Shown piece after piece: positions 26,878 through 35,180 of a DNA stretch of 51,238 nucleotides (positions within the stretch are counted from its first letter, which is position 1; the number at the start of each line of letters is the position of its first letter). Made by a program: the position numbers and the translations under genes. The DNA lies in NCBI RefSeq assembly GCF_900104335.1, contig NZ_FMXT01000016.1, positions 1 through 51,238 on the forward strand, in the 5' to 3' direction. The stretch comes from Pseudobutyrivibrio sp. YE44 (lineage in GTDB: Bacteria; Bacillota; Clostridia; Lachnospirales; Lachnospiraceae). Below the pieces are notes generated by a model. The model was not told the origin of the DNA. It ran no database searches and saw only the letters and a list, made by a program, of their open reading frames with translations.

Positions 26878-28293
26878 ATGCTTTTTAATTCAATAAATTA
26901 CGCAACCTTCCTCCCAATAGTTTTCATCCTATATTGGGCACTACCTACAAAATTCAGAACAGTTTTATTACTTGCAGCCAGCTATTACTTCTACATGAGC
27001 TGGAACGCTAAGTACTTAGTTTTGATTTTGTTTGTGACGGTGGTGAGCTACGCAAGTGCTATAGGGATGGATTGCGTACAAAACAAATCAACAAAAAAGA
27101 TAATATTATTTACGTCTAGTCTGGCAAGTCTAGGCGTTCTTTTTGTGTTCAAATATTATAATTTCTTCGCATGGTCGGTTATGAGATTCTTGCCATTGCA
27201 AACAAAGATTTTAGACCTGGTTCTTCCTGTTGGAATTTCATTCTATACCTTTCAGACTCTTAGCTATGTGATAGATGTCTATCGTGGAGATATGAAATCA
27301 GAGAGAAACTTTATTACATATGCAACCTTTGTCACATTCTTTCCTCAGCTGGTGGCAGGCCCGATTGAGCGTTCATCAAGGTTATTGCCACAGCTGAAAG
27401 AAAAGCATATGTTCAATCTTGAAAATGCCAGACTTGGAATGATGCTAATTCTTTGGGGACTGTTTAAAAAGATTGTCATAGCTGATAATGTAGCGTTATT
27501 TGTAGATAAGGTATATGGAAACATCAGCGAGTATGATGGAGCGAGCATCTTTGTTGCCACTGTATTCTTTTCTATTCAGATATATTGTGACTTCTCTGGC
27601 TATTCAGATATGGCTAGAGGATCAGCGAAGTTATTTGGCATCGAATTGATGGAGAATTTCAGAAGTCCATATCTTTCAACCAGCATCAGAGAGTTTTGGA
27701 GTAGATGGCATATATCATTATCTACATGGTTTAGAGATTATCTTTATATACCATTAGGAGGAAATAGAGTTTCAAAATTAAGAAATGCCATAAATCTTTT
27801 GATTACATTTATGGTGAGTGGCTTGTGGCATGGAGCTAACTGGACCTTTATCCTCTGGGGTGGAATTCATGGTCTAGGACAGGTGGCAGAGAAATATACA
27901 TTTGGAAAGATAAAAAGTGATTCAATAGTTTTGAAGATTGTCCGTGGAGTTTTGGTATATATCTTTGTAACCTTTGCATGGATTTTCTTTAGAGCATCTG
28001 GAATAGGTGAAGCTTTATTTGCTGTTAGGTCCATTGCAGGTGCATGTGCTCATCCGGTAGGTTTTGCAGGCTCGGTGCAAAATGTGTTGGTGGCAGATGT
28101 GACCAAGTGGATTCCAATATGTGGTTCTATTATTGTTTTACTTGTGGTAGACCTGATTTATAGAAATAAATCCTTCGATGAAGTGATTAAGCTAAATGGT
28201 TTTGTACGTAGAGGTGTCGCTCTGCTGGTGATAATTGCAACAATGATATTTGCTTATGTAGGTCAATCATCATTTGTATACTTCCAGTTTTAA
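26878..28293 (+). CDS. MBOAT family O-acyltransferase (AlgI/DltB type), copy 2
   Basis: 471 residues, polytopic. The N-terminus N-S-I-N-Y-A-T-F-L-P-I-V-F is typical of AlgI-like proteins. E-F-W-S-R-W-H-I-S-L-S-T-W-F-R-D-Y and V-S-G-L-W-H-G-A-N-W carry the conserved His residues. It closely parallels the protein at 19104 but differs enough (for example G-G-N-R against G-G-S-R) to be a distinct paralogue. The next gene encodes an SGNH-like partner, so the window holds two O-acylation pairs. Confidence 0.92.
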   Translation: MLFNSINYATFLPIVFILYWALPTKFRTVLLLAASYYFYMSWNAKYLVLILFVTVVSYASAIGMDCVQNKSTKKIILFTSSLASLGVLFVFKYYNFFAWSVMRFLPLQTKILDLVLPVGISFYTFQTLSYVIDVYRGDMKSERNFITYATFVTFFPQLVAGPIERSSRLLPQLKEKHMFNLENARLGMMLILWGLFKKIVIADNVALFVDKVYGNISEYDGASIFVATVFFSIQIYCDFSGYSDMARGSAKLFGIELMENFRSPYLSTSIREFWSRWHISLSTWFRDYLYIPLGGNRVSKLRNAINLLITFMVSGLWHGANWTFILWGGIHGLGQVAEKYTFGKIKSDSIVLKIVRGVLVYIFVTFAWIFFRASGIGEALFAVRSIAGACAHPVGFAGSVQNVLVADVTKWIPICGSIIVLLVVDLIYRNKSFDEVIKLNGFVRRGVALLVIIATMIFAYVGQSSFVYFQF

Positions 28294-28319
28294 TAGCTGG
28301 ATTTCAATGAGGTTATAGA

Positions 28320-29393
28320 GTGAAAAAAATTGGTATCTTTCTTTTGGAAATAATTATATATGCAGGTATAATCTTTTCTATATTGCTTGGAGTGAATTAT
28401 TCTGTGGATGCAGCTTCAGTTATAAAGCCTGAGTATAATAAGATGGCATCCTTGGCTTTATCAGGAAATGCTGTCGTTCAGCCGGAGAATTACAATGAGC
28501 GCGCCTATCAGCTCAGCGTTATGGCAAATATGAAAAAGATGCCAGATACGGTTGTGATTGGCAGCAGTCGTGGCATGTTCCTTGGTAAGGATATTACGGG
28601 CATTGATGATATTTACAACAATTGTGTTTCCGGAGCGTGCTTAGAGGATTATTACGCGTTGTTTGGTTTGTATGATGGCAAGTTTGGTGCAATGCCATCC
28701 AATGTGATTTTAGAAGTGTCTCCATGGGTATTTTGGATTGAAAATCCCGAAGCTCGTTGGAAAGAAAATCCTGAGTATTATAATGCTGCCTGTGAATTTT
28801 ATCAGAAAGTAAATGGCGAAAGCTTGGGGGATAAAGCAGAGATAGGATTTTCTACAGAGAATCCTTATACGTCCTTGGCCTATTTCCAATATAATATGGA
28901 AGTGTGGTATAATGAGGGCTCTAAGGTATTTGAAGAAAATGCCAAGGTTAGCACTGATGAAAGTGAGGCTGCTGAGTATCCTGATGGTACTATAAGATAC
29001 GCTTCATCATCTGAGCACTATAGTGAGGAGCGTTTGAAAAATGTAAAGGATACATCTTCTGGGCCGTGTTATTATCAGAACAGTGACCAGATGGAAGAGG
29101 TAGATGCAAATCTTGCGTTGCATTTTGAAAATCTGATTGATTATCTTCAGGGGCAAGGAGTGGAACTCACAATTTATATTGCACCATTTAGTGAAACTCA
29201 GTGTCAGTATATATATGATCAAAATACTAATCCTGGGTTTGCGCCAGCGGAGGAATATCTCAGGAGTTTTTGTGAGTCCAGAAATATAAAGATAATTGGC
29301 GATTATGATGCAAGAAGCCTAGGTCTGACAGATAAGGATTTTGTAGACTTCATGCATTTAGATAAAGAGGGAACTAGAAAAATATGGGAATGA
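28320..29393 (+). CDS. SGNH/DHHW-like acylation partner of MBOAT copy 2
   Basis: 357 residues with one N-terminal helix (about 5-27) and an extracytoplasmic domain. V-I-G-S-S-R-G-M-F is SGNH block I, and F-V-D-F-M-H-L-D-K-E-G near the C-terminus is the D-x-x-H block, with only eight residues after it. Start GTG 28320 has GAGG seven bases upstream. The stop overlaps the next glycosyltransferase gene. It lacks the extra C-terminal domain seen in the first partner, so the two pairs may target different sugars. Confidence 0.75.
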   Translation: MKKIGIFLLEIIIYAGIIFSILLGVNYSVDAASVIKPEYNKMASLALSGNAVVQPENYNERAYQLSVMANMKKMPDTVVIGSSRGMFLGKDITGIDDIYNNCVSGACLEDYYALFGLYDGKFGAMPSNVILEVSPWVFWIENPEARWKENPEYYNAACEFYQKVNGESLGDKAEIGFSTENPYTSLAYFQYNMEVWYNEGSKVFEENAKVSTDESEAAEYPDGTIRYASSSEHYSEERLKNVKDTSSGPCYYQNSDQMEEVDANLALHFENLIDYLQGQGVELTIYIAPFSETQCQYIYDQNTNPGFAPAEEYLRSFCESRNIKIIGDYDARSLGLTDKDFVDFMHLDKEGTRKIWE

Positions 29394-30529
29394 AAAAGAT
29401 TTGCTATATTACAACAATATCTCTGACTTTGCGAGTTTTCGTATTAGAGTCTGCAAAATATATTCATGAGCATACTGATTGGGATATTACATTTGTTTGT
29501 AATCCTGATCCTGAATTTGAAGCGATGCTACCAGACTATATTAATTTTCATCCTATTTCTATGGAAAGAGGAATAAGCTTTGCTGGAATAAAGGCAATGC
29601 TCGAAATGAAGAAGTTTTTTAAGGAAGAGAAGTTTGATTTAATTCAGTACTCTACACCTAATGCGTCGCTTTATGCGGCAATGGCAGGAAAGGCTGCAAA
29701 GATTCCGGTAAGGCTATATTGCCAGTGGGGAATGGCCTTTGTTGGCTTCAGTGGTATTAAGAGGAAAATCTTCAAGGCTGTTGAAAAATACGTGTGCTCA
29801 AACTCAACTTGGGTTGAGCCTGACAGCAAAAGTAATCTGAACTTCTCACACGCCGAGGGGCTATATCCTGAAAATAAGGGCTCTGTGATTTGGAACGGAA
29901 GTGCTTGTGGAATTAAGCTAGATAAATTTGAATATGATAAAAAGGATGGTTGGCGAGAGTCTAAGCGCCAAGAATTAGGAATTCCTGACGATGGCTTTGT
30001 GTTTGGATTCGTTGGAAGAATCACAAGAGATAAAGGTATAAACGAACTTCTTGAAGCATATAAGCGAGTGTTGGCAGACAATCCATCTGCATACCTGTTG
30101 TTCGTTGGCCCTAGCGAGGTGGATGCCACCATCATTCCTGAGTTATACCAATGGGCAAAGTCTGAAAAGCGAGTTTTGTTCGCGGGATACACAAACACAG
30201 TGGAGCAGTACTTATCAGCTATGGATTGCTACGTGTTGCCTAGCTATCGTGAAGGCTTTGGAATGGGTGTTGTTGAGGCAGAGATTATGGGAGTTCCTGT
30301 TATCGTTACAAAAATCCCTGGCCCAATTGATGCAATGCTTCCAGAAAAGACAGGTTATGTGGTTGAAAAGAAGTCTGTTGATCAGCTTGAGGCGGCTATG
30401 AGAAAAATGTTGGTTTCAGATTTGGATGCATTAGGACAGGCTGGAAGGACATTCGCAATAGAAGGCTTTGAACAGCAAGAATTCTTTAGACAGGTTCTTG
30501 AAGATAGAAAGAAACTATTAGGTTTATAA
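29384..30529 (+). CDS. GT4 family glycosyltransferase
   Basis: 381 residues with two Rossmann-like halves (GT-B). G-F-V-G-R-I-T-R-D-K-G-I-N-E-L-L-E-A opens the C-terminal half and E-G-F-G-M-G-V-V-E-A-E-I-M-G-V-P-V-I is the E-x7-E nucleotide-sugar motif. No membrane helix. It overlaps the SGNH gene by 10 bp; ATG 29390 is an alternative start. It likely adds a sugar to the lipid-linked repeat unit. Confidence 0.9.
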   Translation: MGMKKICYITTISLTLRVFVLESAKYIHEHTDWDITFVCNPDPEFEAMLPDYINFHPISMERGISFAGIKAMLEMKKFFKEEKFDLIQYSTPNASLYAAMAGKAAKIPVRLYCQWGMAFVGFSGIKRKIFKAVEKYVCSNSTWVEPDSKSNLNFSHAEGLYPENKGSVIWNGSACGIKLDKFEYDKKDGWRESKRQELGIPDDGFVFGFVGRITRDKGINELLEAYKRVLADNPSAYLLFVGPSEVDATIIPELYQWAKSEKRVLFAGYTNTVEQYLSAMDCYVLPSYREGFGMGVVEAEIMGVPVIVTKIPGPIDAMLPEKTGYVVEKKSVDQLEAAMRKMLVSDLDALGQAGRTFAIEGFEQQEFFRQVLEDRKKLLGL

Positions 30530-30534
30530 GATAA

Positions 30535-31407
30535 ATGAAAAAAGTTGCGATTATTGGAAAGAATAGTTATATAGGCAGTCATATCAGAGATAGATTTCAA
30601 GAGGATGATGGATATGAGGCGTTTGAGGTAGAGGCTCAAGATGGTGCTTGGCACGATGTTGATTTTTCAGATGTCGATGTTGTGGTGCAGGTAGCTGGCA
30701 TAGTTCATAGGCCTGATGTTACAGATTGGCATTTATATAAGTCTGTTAATGTTGATTTGCCAGTTGAGATAGCAAAAGAAGCAAAGGCATGTGGTGTAAA
30801 ACAGTTTGTTTTCCTCAGCACCATGGGCGTGTTTGGAGTTGATAAAAGATTATCGCCAAATGTTATCGATGCAGACACAAAACCAAATCCTAAGAGCATG
30901 TATGGCCAGAGCAAATATGACGCTGAGCAGTTGCTTATGGAACTGTCTGATGAGGAATTTAAGGTGATTATCGTTCGCCCTCCAAATGTGTATGGCAAAG
31001 GATGTCGAGGCGGTTACATCACAGGTTTTGCATCGGTGGTTAGAAAACTTCCTCTTATTCCTAACGCTTATAATAATGTTCATCAGAGTGTGATTTATAT
31101 AGATAACCTTTCTGAATTTATTTTCCAGGCGACTGTTCGTGATTTGTCAGGGGTGTTCATGCCACAAGATGACAAGGCAGTTAGTGCTTGCGAGTTGATG
31201 CTTGCAATTGCATCTGGACTTGGATTGAATCGTCGTGCATCGAAGTTTTTGGGGCTTTTTGTGCCATTAGTTTCTTGGACATCAATTGCAAAGAAGGCTT
31301 ATGGCGGCTTGGAATATTCCAAAGAGTTGTCAGATATAAAAGGAATAGATTATATTCGAGTGCCGTTTGATGAGGCGATTCAAATTACGGTTTCTGGGGA
31401 TGATTAA
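30535..31407 (+). CDS. NAD-dependent nucleotide-sugar epimerase/dehydratase (SDR)
   Basis: 290 residues. I-I-G-K-N-S-Y-I-G-S-H is the GxxxxxG nucleotide site, L-S-T-M-G-V-F-G the catalytic Ser strand and Y-G-Q-S-K the YxxxK pair; R-P-P-N-V-Y-G-K-G follows. It resembles the UDP-sugar epimerases paired with undecaprenyl-phosphate sugar transferases in capsule loci. It follows the GT4 gene by five bases without its own strong ribosome site, suggesting coupling. The sugar is not deducible. Confidence 0.85.
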   Translation: MKKVAIIGKNSYIGSHIRDRFQEDDGYEAFEVEAQDGAWHDVDFSDVDVVVQVAGIVHRPDVTDWHLYKSVNVDLPVEIAKEAKACGVKQFVFLSTMGVFGVDKRLSPNVIDADTKPNPKSMYGQSKYDAEQLLMELSDEEFKVIIVRPPNVYGKGCRGGYITGFASVVRKLPLIPNAYNNVHQSVIYIDNLSEFIFQATVRDLSGVFMPQDDKAVSACELMLAIASGLGLNRRASKFLGLFVPLVSWTSIAKKAYGGLEYSKELSDIKGIDYIRVPFDEAIQITVSGDD

Positions 31408-31503
31408 TGGTGATGCTGTTTTGAGGAGCTTTGTCTGATTTTTGCTTTGGATTTGTTTTTTGGAGCTTTTAGATAGAGTTTTCCTTTGGAAGGAATTATA
31501 TAA

Positions 31504-32652
31504 ATGATATTTTTTAGAGCAGATGGAAATTCACAGGTGGGAGCAGGGCATGTTATGCGATGCTTAAGCATAGCTGATGCTTTTGTCCATGCTGGAGAGG
31601 ATGTGATTTTCTATACTGCAGGCAATGAGCTTTCTAGTTTGATAGAAAGCAGAGGAATAAAGAATATTGTAATTAATTCAGACTTCATGAAAATGGAGTC
31701 TGAACTTGTATTTTTAAAAGGTGAGATAGAGGAGGAAAAGCCGGATGCGATATTTGTGGATTCTTATTTTGTTACTTCGCAGTATTTGAAGTCGTTGCAA
31801 TCTTATTGTCATTCTGTTGGCGGCAAGCTAGTGTATATGGATGATGTGCTGAAGTTTGCCTATCCTTGTGATTATCTTATTAACTATAATGTGTACGCGC
31901 CGGATTGTCGTGAGAAGTATCTGAAGTTGTACTATGGAGAAGGTGGTATTGCTTCAACTGGTGTGGCTAATCTTGATTTGGAGGAACCTGGTAATTTAGA
32001 TTTGAGAGGTGCGACTACTGGTGATGTTGCTAAGCCTGAGTTATTACTTGGACCGGAATATTTGCCAATCAGAAAAGAATTTAGAGGACTGCCTAATCGA
32101 GTTATGAATGAGAGTGTGTCTGATATTCTTATTTCCACTGGTGGAGCGGATTTTGAACATTTAGCTTTGGGGATTGTTAAGAGCCTTGTTGATGGAGTTG
32201 TGATTGTTCCTGATGGAGTTAGAGTTCACCTTTTGGTTGGAGCTATGAACACTGACAAAGATGAGATAGAGCGACTAGCTTCGAGTAATGATGTTCTTCA
32301 GATTGAGTATAATGTGAAAGATATGGTGGCTCTCATGCAAAACTGTGATATTGCAGTCAGTGCTGCAGGCAGTACGCTGTATGAGTTGATTGCAACTCAG
32401 ACTCCTACTATTACCTATGTCCTTGCTGATAATCAAATCCTTGGAGCGGAAGCATTTTCTACTAGGGACCTTATGGATTATGTTGGTGACATTAGGGCGT
32501 TGGGAGAGGCAGGATTAATAAGTGAGATTTTTGAAAGAGTTAATCAGTATATAGCTGATGCTTCTTTGAGAGCAGATAAGATTGCCTCAATGGGCGAGTT
32601 TCCAACTGATGGAGCAGAGAGGATTGTGAAGGAAATCCTTGGATGGCACTAG
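31504..32652 (+). CDS. pseG: PseG: UDP-diacetamido-trideoxy-altrose hydrolase
   Basis: 382 residues. F-R-A-D-G-N-S-Q-V-G-A-G-H-V-M-R-C-L is the classic PseG N-terminus with the catalytic His of GxGHxxR. F-V-D-S-Y, L-L-G-P-E-Y-L-P-I-R-K-E-F and A-G-S-T-L-Y-E-L follow. It removes UDP before PseI acts. Residues about 145-179 form an acidic, low-complexity insert not expected in PseG, which makes the protein longer than usual. It lies 13 kb from pseC and pseI, so the pathway is split. SD GGAAGGA lies before ATG 31504. Confidence 0.87.
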   Translation: MIFFRADGNSQVGAGHVMRCLSIADAFVHAGEDVIFYTAGNELSSLIESRGIKNIVINSDFMKMESELVFLKGEIEEEKPDAIFVDSYFVTSQYLKSLQSYCHSVGGKLVYMDDVLKFAYPCDYLINYNVYAPDCREKYLKLYYGEGGIASTGVANLDLEEPGNLDLRGATTGDVAKPELLLGPEYLPIRKEFRGLPNRVMNESVSDILISTGGADFEHLALGIVKSLVDGVVIVPDGVRVHLLVGAMNTDKDEIERLASSNDVLQIEYNVKDMVALMQNCDIAVSAAGSTLYELIATQTPTITYVLADNQILGAEAFSTRDLMDYVGDIRALGEAGLISEIFERVNQYIADASLRADKIASMGEFPTDGAERIVKEILGWH

Positions 32653-32763
32653 GTTGTTATGTAATTATATCAAGATTATGAAATAGGCCTGTAGAAATTG
32701 GTTACTATTGTTCTTGATTGTGTATTGCTAATGATAAGAATAGATTTTTAATGAGGTTATGTT

Positions 32764-33750
32764 GTGAATAAGAGAAATGAAACTTTAGATATTATAAAGG
32801 GTATATGTATTCTGATGATTATTATCACTCATTTTCCTTTGGAAGATGGTGAGAACTTAAAATTCCTGTATCCTTTTTGGATTGATATGGCTGTGCCAAT
32901 GTTTATGGTAATTACAGGATACGTTTATACGTTATCATATGACAAAAAGAAGGTTGAAAGTTGGCAAGCAGCTTATTCTGTGAGTTTACTGTTGGATAGA
33001 TTCATACGATATACGATTCCATTTGCAATCCTTTTTGTACCAGAGGTTATCTTTCAAAAATTGGTTGGAAATGTGACATCGGTTGGTGATGTTGTTTCTG
33101 GATTTGCAAAAGGTGGATATGGACCAGGCGGATATTATTTCCCTGTAATGATACAGCTGGTTTTAATATTTCCCGTTATATATTTTGTGGTGAAGAAATT
33201 TGACTTTATAGGTTTGATTTTATGTTGGGGCTTGAACTTTGTTTTTGAATTGATCCAGAAATTTTTTAATATGCCAGAGAGCGTATATCGATTGTTAATG
33301 TTCAGATATATTTTTGTTGTTGCATTTGGTTGCTTCCTCGCGATTGGTAAAAAGCAGGTTAAGATGTGGTTTTGGATTGCGCTAGGTGTGTTATCTTTTG
33401 TGTTTATTGTAGTGACTAGATACGGTTTCTACGAACCTCGCATCATTAGATACTGGACTGGAACCTCAATGATGGCTGTAATGTTTGTATTTCCATTTAT
33501 GGCATGGGCATTTGGAAAGTTATTTAACTGCAGTGTTTTAGCAAAGCTTGGACTTGCTTCCTACAATATCTTCTTATTTCAGAAGCTGTATTACTGTGTG
33601 CCGGTTTGGAATTATGTGACATTTGTGGATAATAGATTGGTGCAGTTACTTGTTAATATTGTGATTTGTTCTGCGGCTGGGTATGTGTTCTATTTAGTAG
33701 AGGGGCCTTTGACGAAGAAGTTAATTGGGAAGGTTGTGTATGGGAAATAG
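32764..33750 (+). CDS. Acyltransferase-3 family membrane protein
   Basis: 328 residues with about ten hydrophobic segments. R-N-E-T-L-D-I-I-K-G-I-C-I and I-I-T-H-F-P-L place the conserved R/D-x-x-R-like and His residues in helix 1, and V-P-M-F-M-V-I-T-G-Y follows, as in acyltransferase_3 (PF01757). These enzymes O-acetylate sugars from the cytoplasmic side. Start GTG 32764 has GAGG seven bases upstream. It is the third O-acylation function in the locus, apart from the two MBOAT pairs. Confidence 0.88.
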   Translation: MNKRNETLDIIKGICILMIIITHFPLEDGENLKFLYPFWIDMAVPMFMVITGYVYTLSYDKKKVESWQAAYSVSLLLDRFIRYTIPFAILFVPEVIFQKLVGNVTSVGDVVSGFAKGGYGPGGYYFPVMIQLVLIFPVIYFVVKKFDFIGLILCWGLNFVFELIQKFFNMPESVYRLLMFRYIFVVAFGCFLAIGKKQVKMWFWIALGVLSFVFIVVTRYGFYEPRIIRYWTGTSMMAVMFVFPFMAWAFGKLFNCSVLAKLGLASYNIFLFQKLYYCVPVWNYVTFVDNRLVQLLVNIVICSAAGYVFYLVEGPLTKKLIGKVVYGK

Positions 33751-33761
33751 CGCCTGCAGTC

Positions 33762-33846
33762 ATCGGCGATAGCCGATTATAATCCCTCCATGCTCGCGTG
33801 AGCGAGTGGTCTGGGGAGCTCGGGCAGACCTGGCCCCGGAGGGGCC
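33762..33846 (+). other. GC-rich block of four consecutive perfect hairpins (candidate RNA)
   Basis: Four stems follow each other: 33762-33777 (ATCGGC/GCCGAT, loop GATA); 33793-33806 (CTCGC/GCGAG, loop GTGA, a GNRA tetraloop); 33808-33830 (GGTCTG/CAGACC, 11-nt loop); 33832-33846 (GGCCCC/GGGGCC, loop GGA). The block is strongly G/C-rich in AT-rich surroundings, lacks a T-run and has no protein-coding evidence. It lies between the acyltransferase stop (33750) and the NeuD-like start (33870), so it may be a cis-acting leader or a small RNA. I match it to no RNA family I know. Confidence 0.6.
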
Positions 33847-33848
33847 GG

Positions 33849-33866
33849 ATAGGAATGGTAAAATAA
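33849..33866 (+). repeat. 18-bp repeat ATAGGAATGGTAAAATAA, copy 1
   Basis: This 18-mer occurs identically at 40720-40737. Here it directly follows the hairpin block and contains AGGAATGG, which may act as the ribosome site of the NeuD-like gene (11 bases before ATG 33870). TGGTAAAAT also resembles an extended -10. Confidence 0.7.
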
Positions 33867-33869
33867 TAA

Positions 33870-34487
33870 ATGAAAAAGTTAGTGATAATAGGTGCCAGCG
33901 GGCACGGAAAAGTGATTGCAGATATAGCCTTGTTGTTAGGCTACGACCAGGTGGTGTTCTTGGATGACAATCCTGCAGTGAAGACTGTAGGTGAGTTTCA
34001 GGTGCTAGGCGGAAGCGGCATGGCTGCGGAGTTGGCAGCTTCCGGCTACGACTTTGTGGTAGGAATTGGCAATGCTGCAATCCGAGAACGTATTCAAAAT
34101 CAATTGGTAGAGAGTGGCTGTATAGTCGTGACTTTGGTTCATCCTAGTGCGGTGGTGGCGTACGATGTGGCTATTGGAGTTGGAACTGTTGTTATGGCTG
34201 GCGCGGTCATCAATGCGGGTTCAGCTGTTGGCCGCGGCTGCATCGTAAATACCTGTGCTTCGGTGGACCATGAAAATGTGATTGGCGATTTCGCCCACGT
34301 ATCAGTGGGCGCTCATACCGCCGGAACAGTAAAACTGGGCTCTCGTTGCTGGCTTGGCATCGGCGCTGTGGTCAGCAACAACATCAACATCTGCGATGAT
34401 TGCATGATTGGCGCAGGAGCTGTGGTGACGAAGGATATTGAGGTCGCTGGGACTTATGTGGGGGTACCGGCGAGGAAGGTGAAATAG
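33870..34487 (+). CDS. NeuD/PglD-type sugar O- or N-acetyltransferase
   Basis: 205 residues. I-I-G-A-S-G-H-G-K-V-I-A-D-I-A is the PglD/NeuD N-terminal nucleotide-sugar domain. From about 95 on comes a left-handed beta-helix of hexapeptide repeats (V-G-x-G-T-V-V-M-A, N-T-C-A-S-V-D-H-E-N), including the catalytic His of D-H. The C-terminus V-G-V-P-A-R-K-V-K is typical. PglD acetylates UDP-4-amino sugars and NeuD O-acetylates sialic acid; either fits this locus. Codon use is more GC-rich than in the genes before it. Confidence 0.85.
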   Translation: MKKLVIIGASGHGKVIADIALLLGYDQVVFLDDNPAVKTVGEFQVLGGSGMAAELAASGYDFVVGIGNAAIRERIQNQLVESGCIVVTLVHPSAVVAYDVAIGVGTVVMAGAVINAGSAVGRGCIVNTCASVDHENVIGDFAHVSVGAHTAGTVKLGSRCWLGIGAVVSNNINICDDCMIGAGAVVTKDIEVAGTYVGVPARKVK

Positions 34488-34509
34488 AACTCAAAAGCGA
34501 TTTGAGTTC
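34487..34509 (+). terminator. Hairpin terminator after the NeuD-like gene
   Basis: GAACTCAAA (34487-34495) pairs perfectly with TTTGAGTTC (34501-34509) around a 5-nt loop, directly at the stop codon. CTATTTGACTT follows, so the T-run is poor. TTTGAGTTCC occurs again at about 34543, an imperfect direct repeat. Confidence 0.55.
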
Positions 34510-34683
34510 CTATTTGACTTCTTGAATTAGAATTTGAGTTCCTTGAAGAAACTTAAATATATAGAGAGAAAACTAAAATAGAATATGAGGAACTGAAATG
34601 AAAGAGTATTCAAGAATGCGGCTAGAAGATTCGGACAGGTTCTTGTTTTGATGGGGATAATAAGTTTTATAAAATGAAAGCAT

Positions 34684-34713
34684 TTGTTGAAAAACATAAA
34701 ATGGGTATACAAT
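34684..34713 (+). promoter_or_regulatory. Possible promoter for the Xre gene
   Basis: TTGTTG (34684-34689) and TACAAT (34708-34713) are separated by 18 bp. Transcription would begin near 34720, which supports translation from ATG 34791 over the leaderless ATG 34722. Confidence 0.4.
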
Positions 34714-34790
34714 CTTAATATATGCGAATAAAATTTTTAAATAATGAAAATAGAGTACAAAGTGAAAATGAGAAAAGTGTGGTGGATAAT

Positions 34791-35180
34791 ATGAGTCGAT
34801 TTACAGAAAATGTTAACGCTTATATGTCCGAAAAAAGAATTAAAAAGAATTATATATCATTGAAGACTGGACTTGACGCTAATAAGTTATCACGAATTTT
34901 AACTGGGAAGCAGATTGTTACTGAAGCAGAAATGGATTTAATAGCCAATGCTTTAGGTCATGATTGTGTTTATTTCCTGCAAGGTGATTTTAAGATGTTG
35001 TCAGTTAACGAAGGCAATTACATTGGTAATGTTGCTTTATGTTATGCTGGAAATCTGTCTGAGGGACAGAAAAAAATTGCTGAAAAGTTAGTTGAACTTG
35101 CGAAAAATATTGACAACGTACTGAGCGTAAAAGCTGCCTTCTATGAGCTTGTAGGAGATAGCAATCATGAGAACTTCTAA
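34791..35180 (+). CDS. Xre-like helix-turn-helix protein
   Basis: About 129 residues from ATG 34791; an in-frame ATG at 34722 gives 152. R-I-K-K-N-Y-I-S-L-K-T-G-L-D-A-N-K-L-S is a helix-turn-helix of Xre type (about residues 15-45), followed by E-A-E-M-D-L-I-A-N-A-L and a helical tail. It overlaps the next, frame-broken gene by 14 bp, so the two were a coupled regulator-partner unit. Targets are unknown; self-regulation is usual for such proteins. Confidence 0.7.
   Translation: MSRFTENVNAYMSEKRIKKNYISLKTGLDANKLSRILTGKQIVTEAEMDLIANALGHDCVYFLQGDFKMLSVNEGNYIGNVALCYAGNLSEGQKKIAEKLVELAKNIDNVLSVKAAFYELVGDSNHENF

Noticed and set aside
29671-30198. 175-codon minus-strand ORF inside the GT4 gene
   Set aside because: It is antisense to conserved GT4 motifs and has no ribosome site or domain.
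33760-34080. Minus-strand protein-coding ORF across the GC-rich hairpin block
   Set aside because: Its composition (many Arg, Pro, Leu) is what GC-rich hairpins give by chance, it has no ribosome site, and it runs antisense into the NeuD-like gene.
34598-34651. 17-codon ORF before the Xre gene
   Set aside because: There is only a weak ribosome site and no motif; chance is the simpler explanation.
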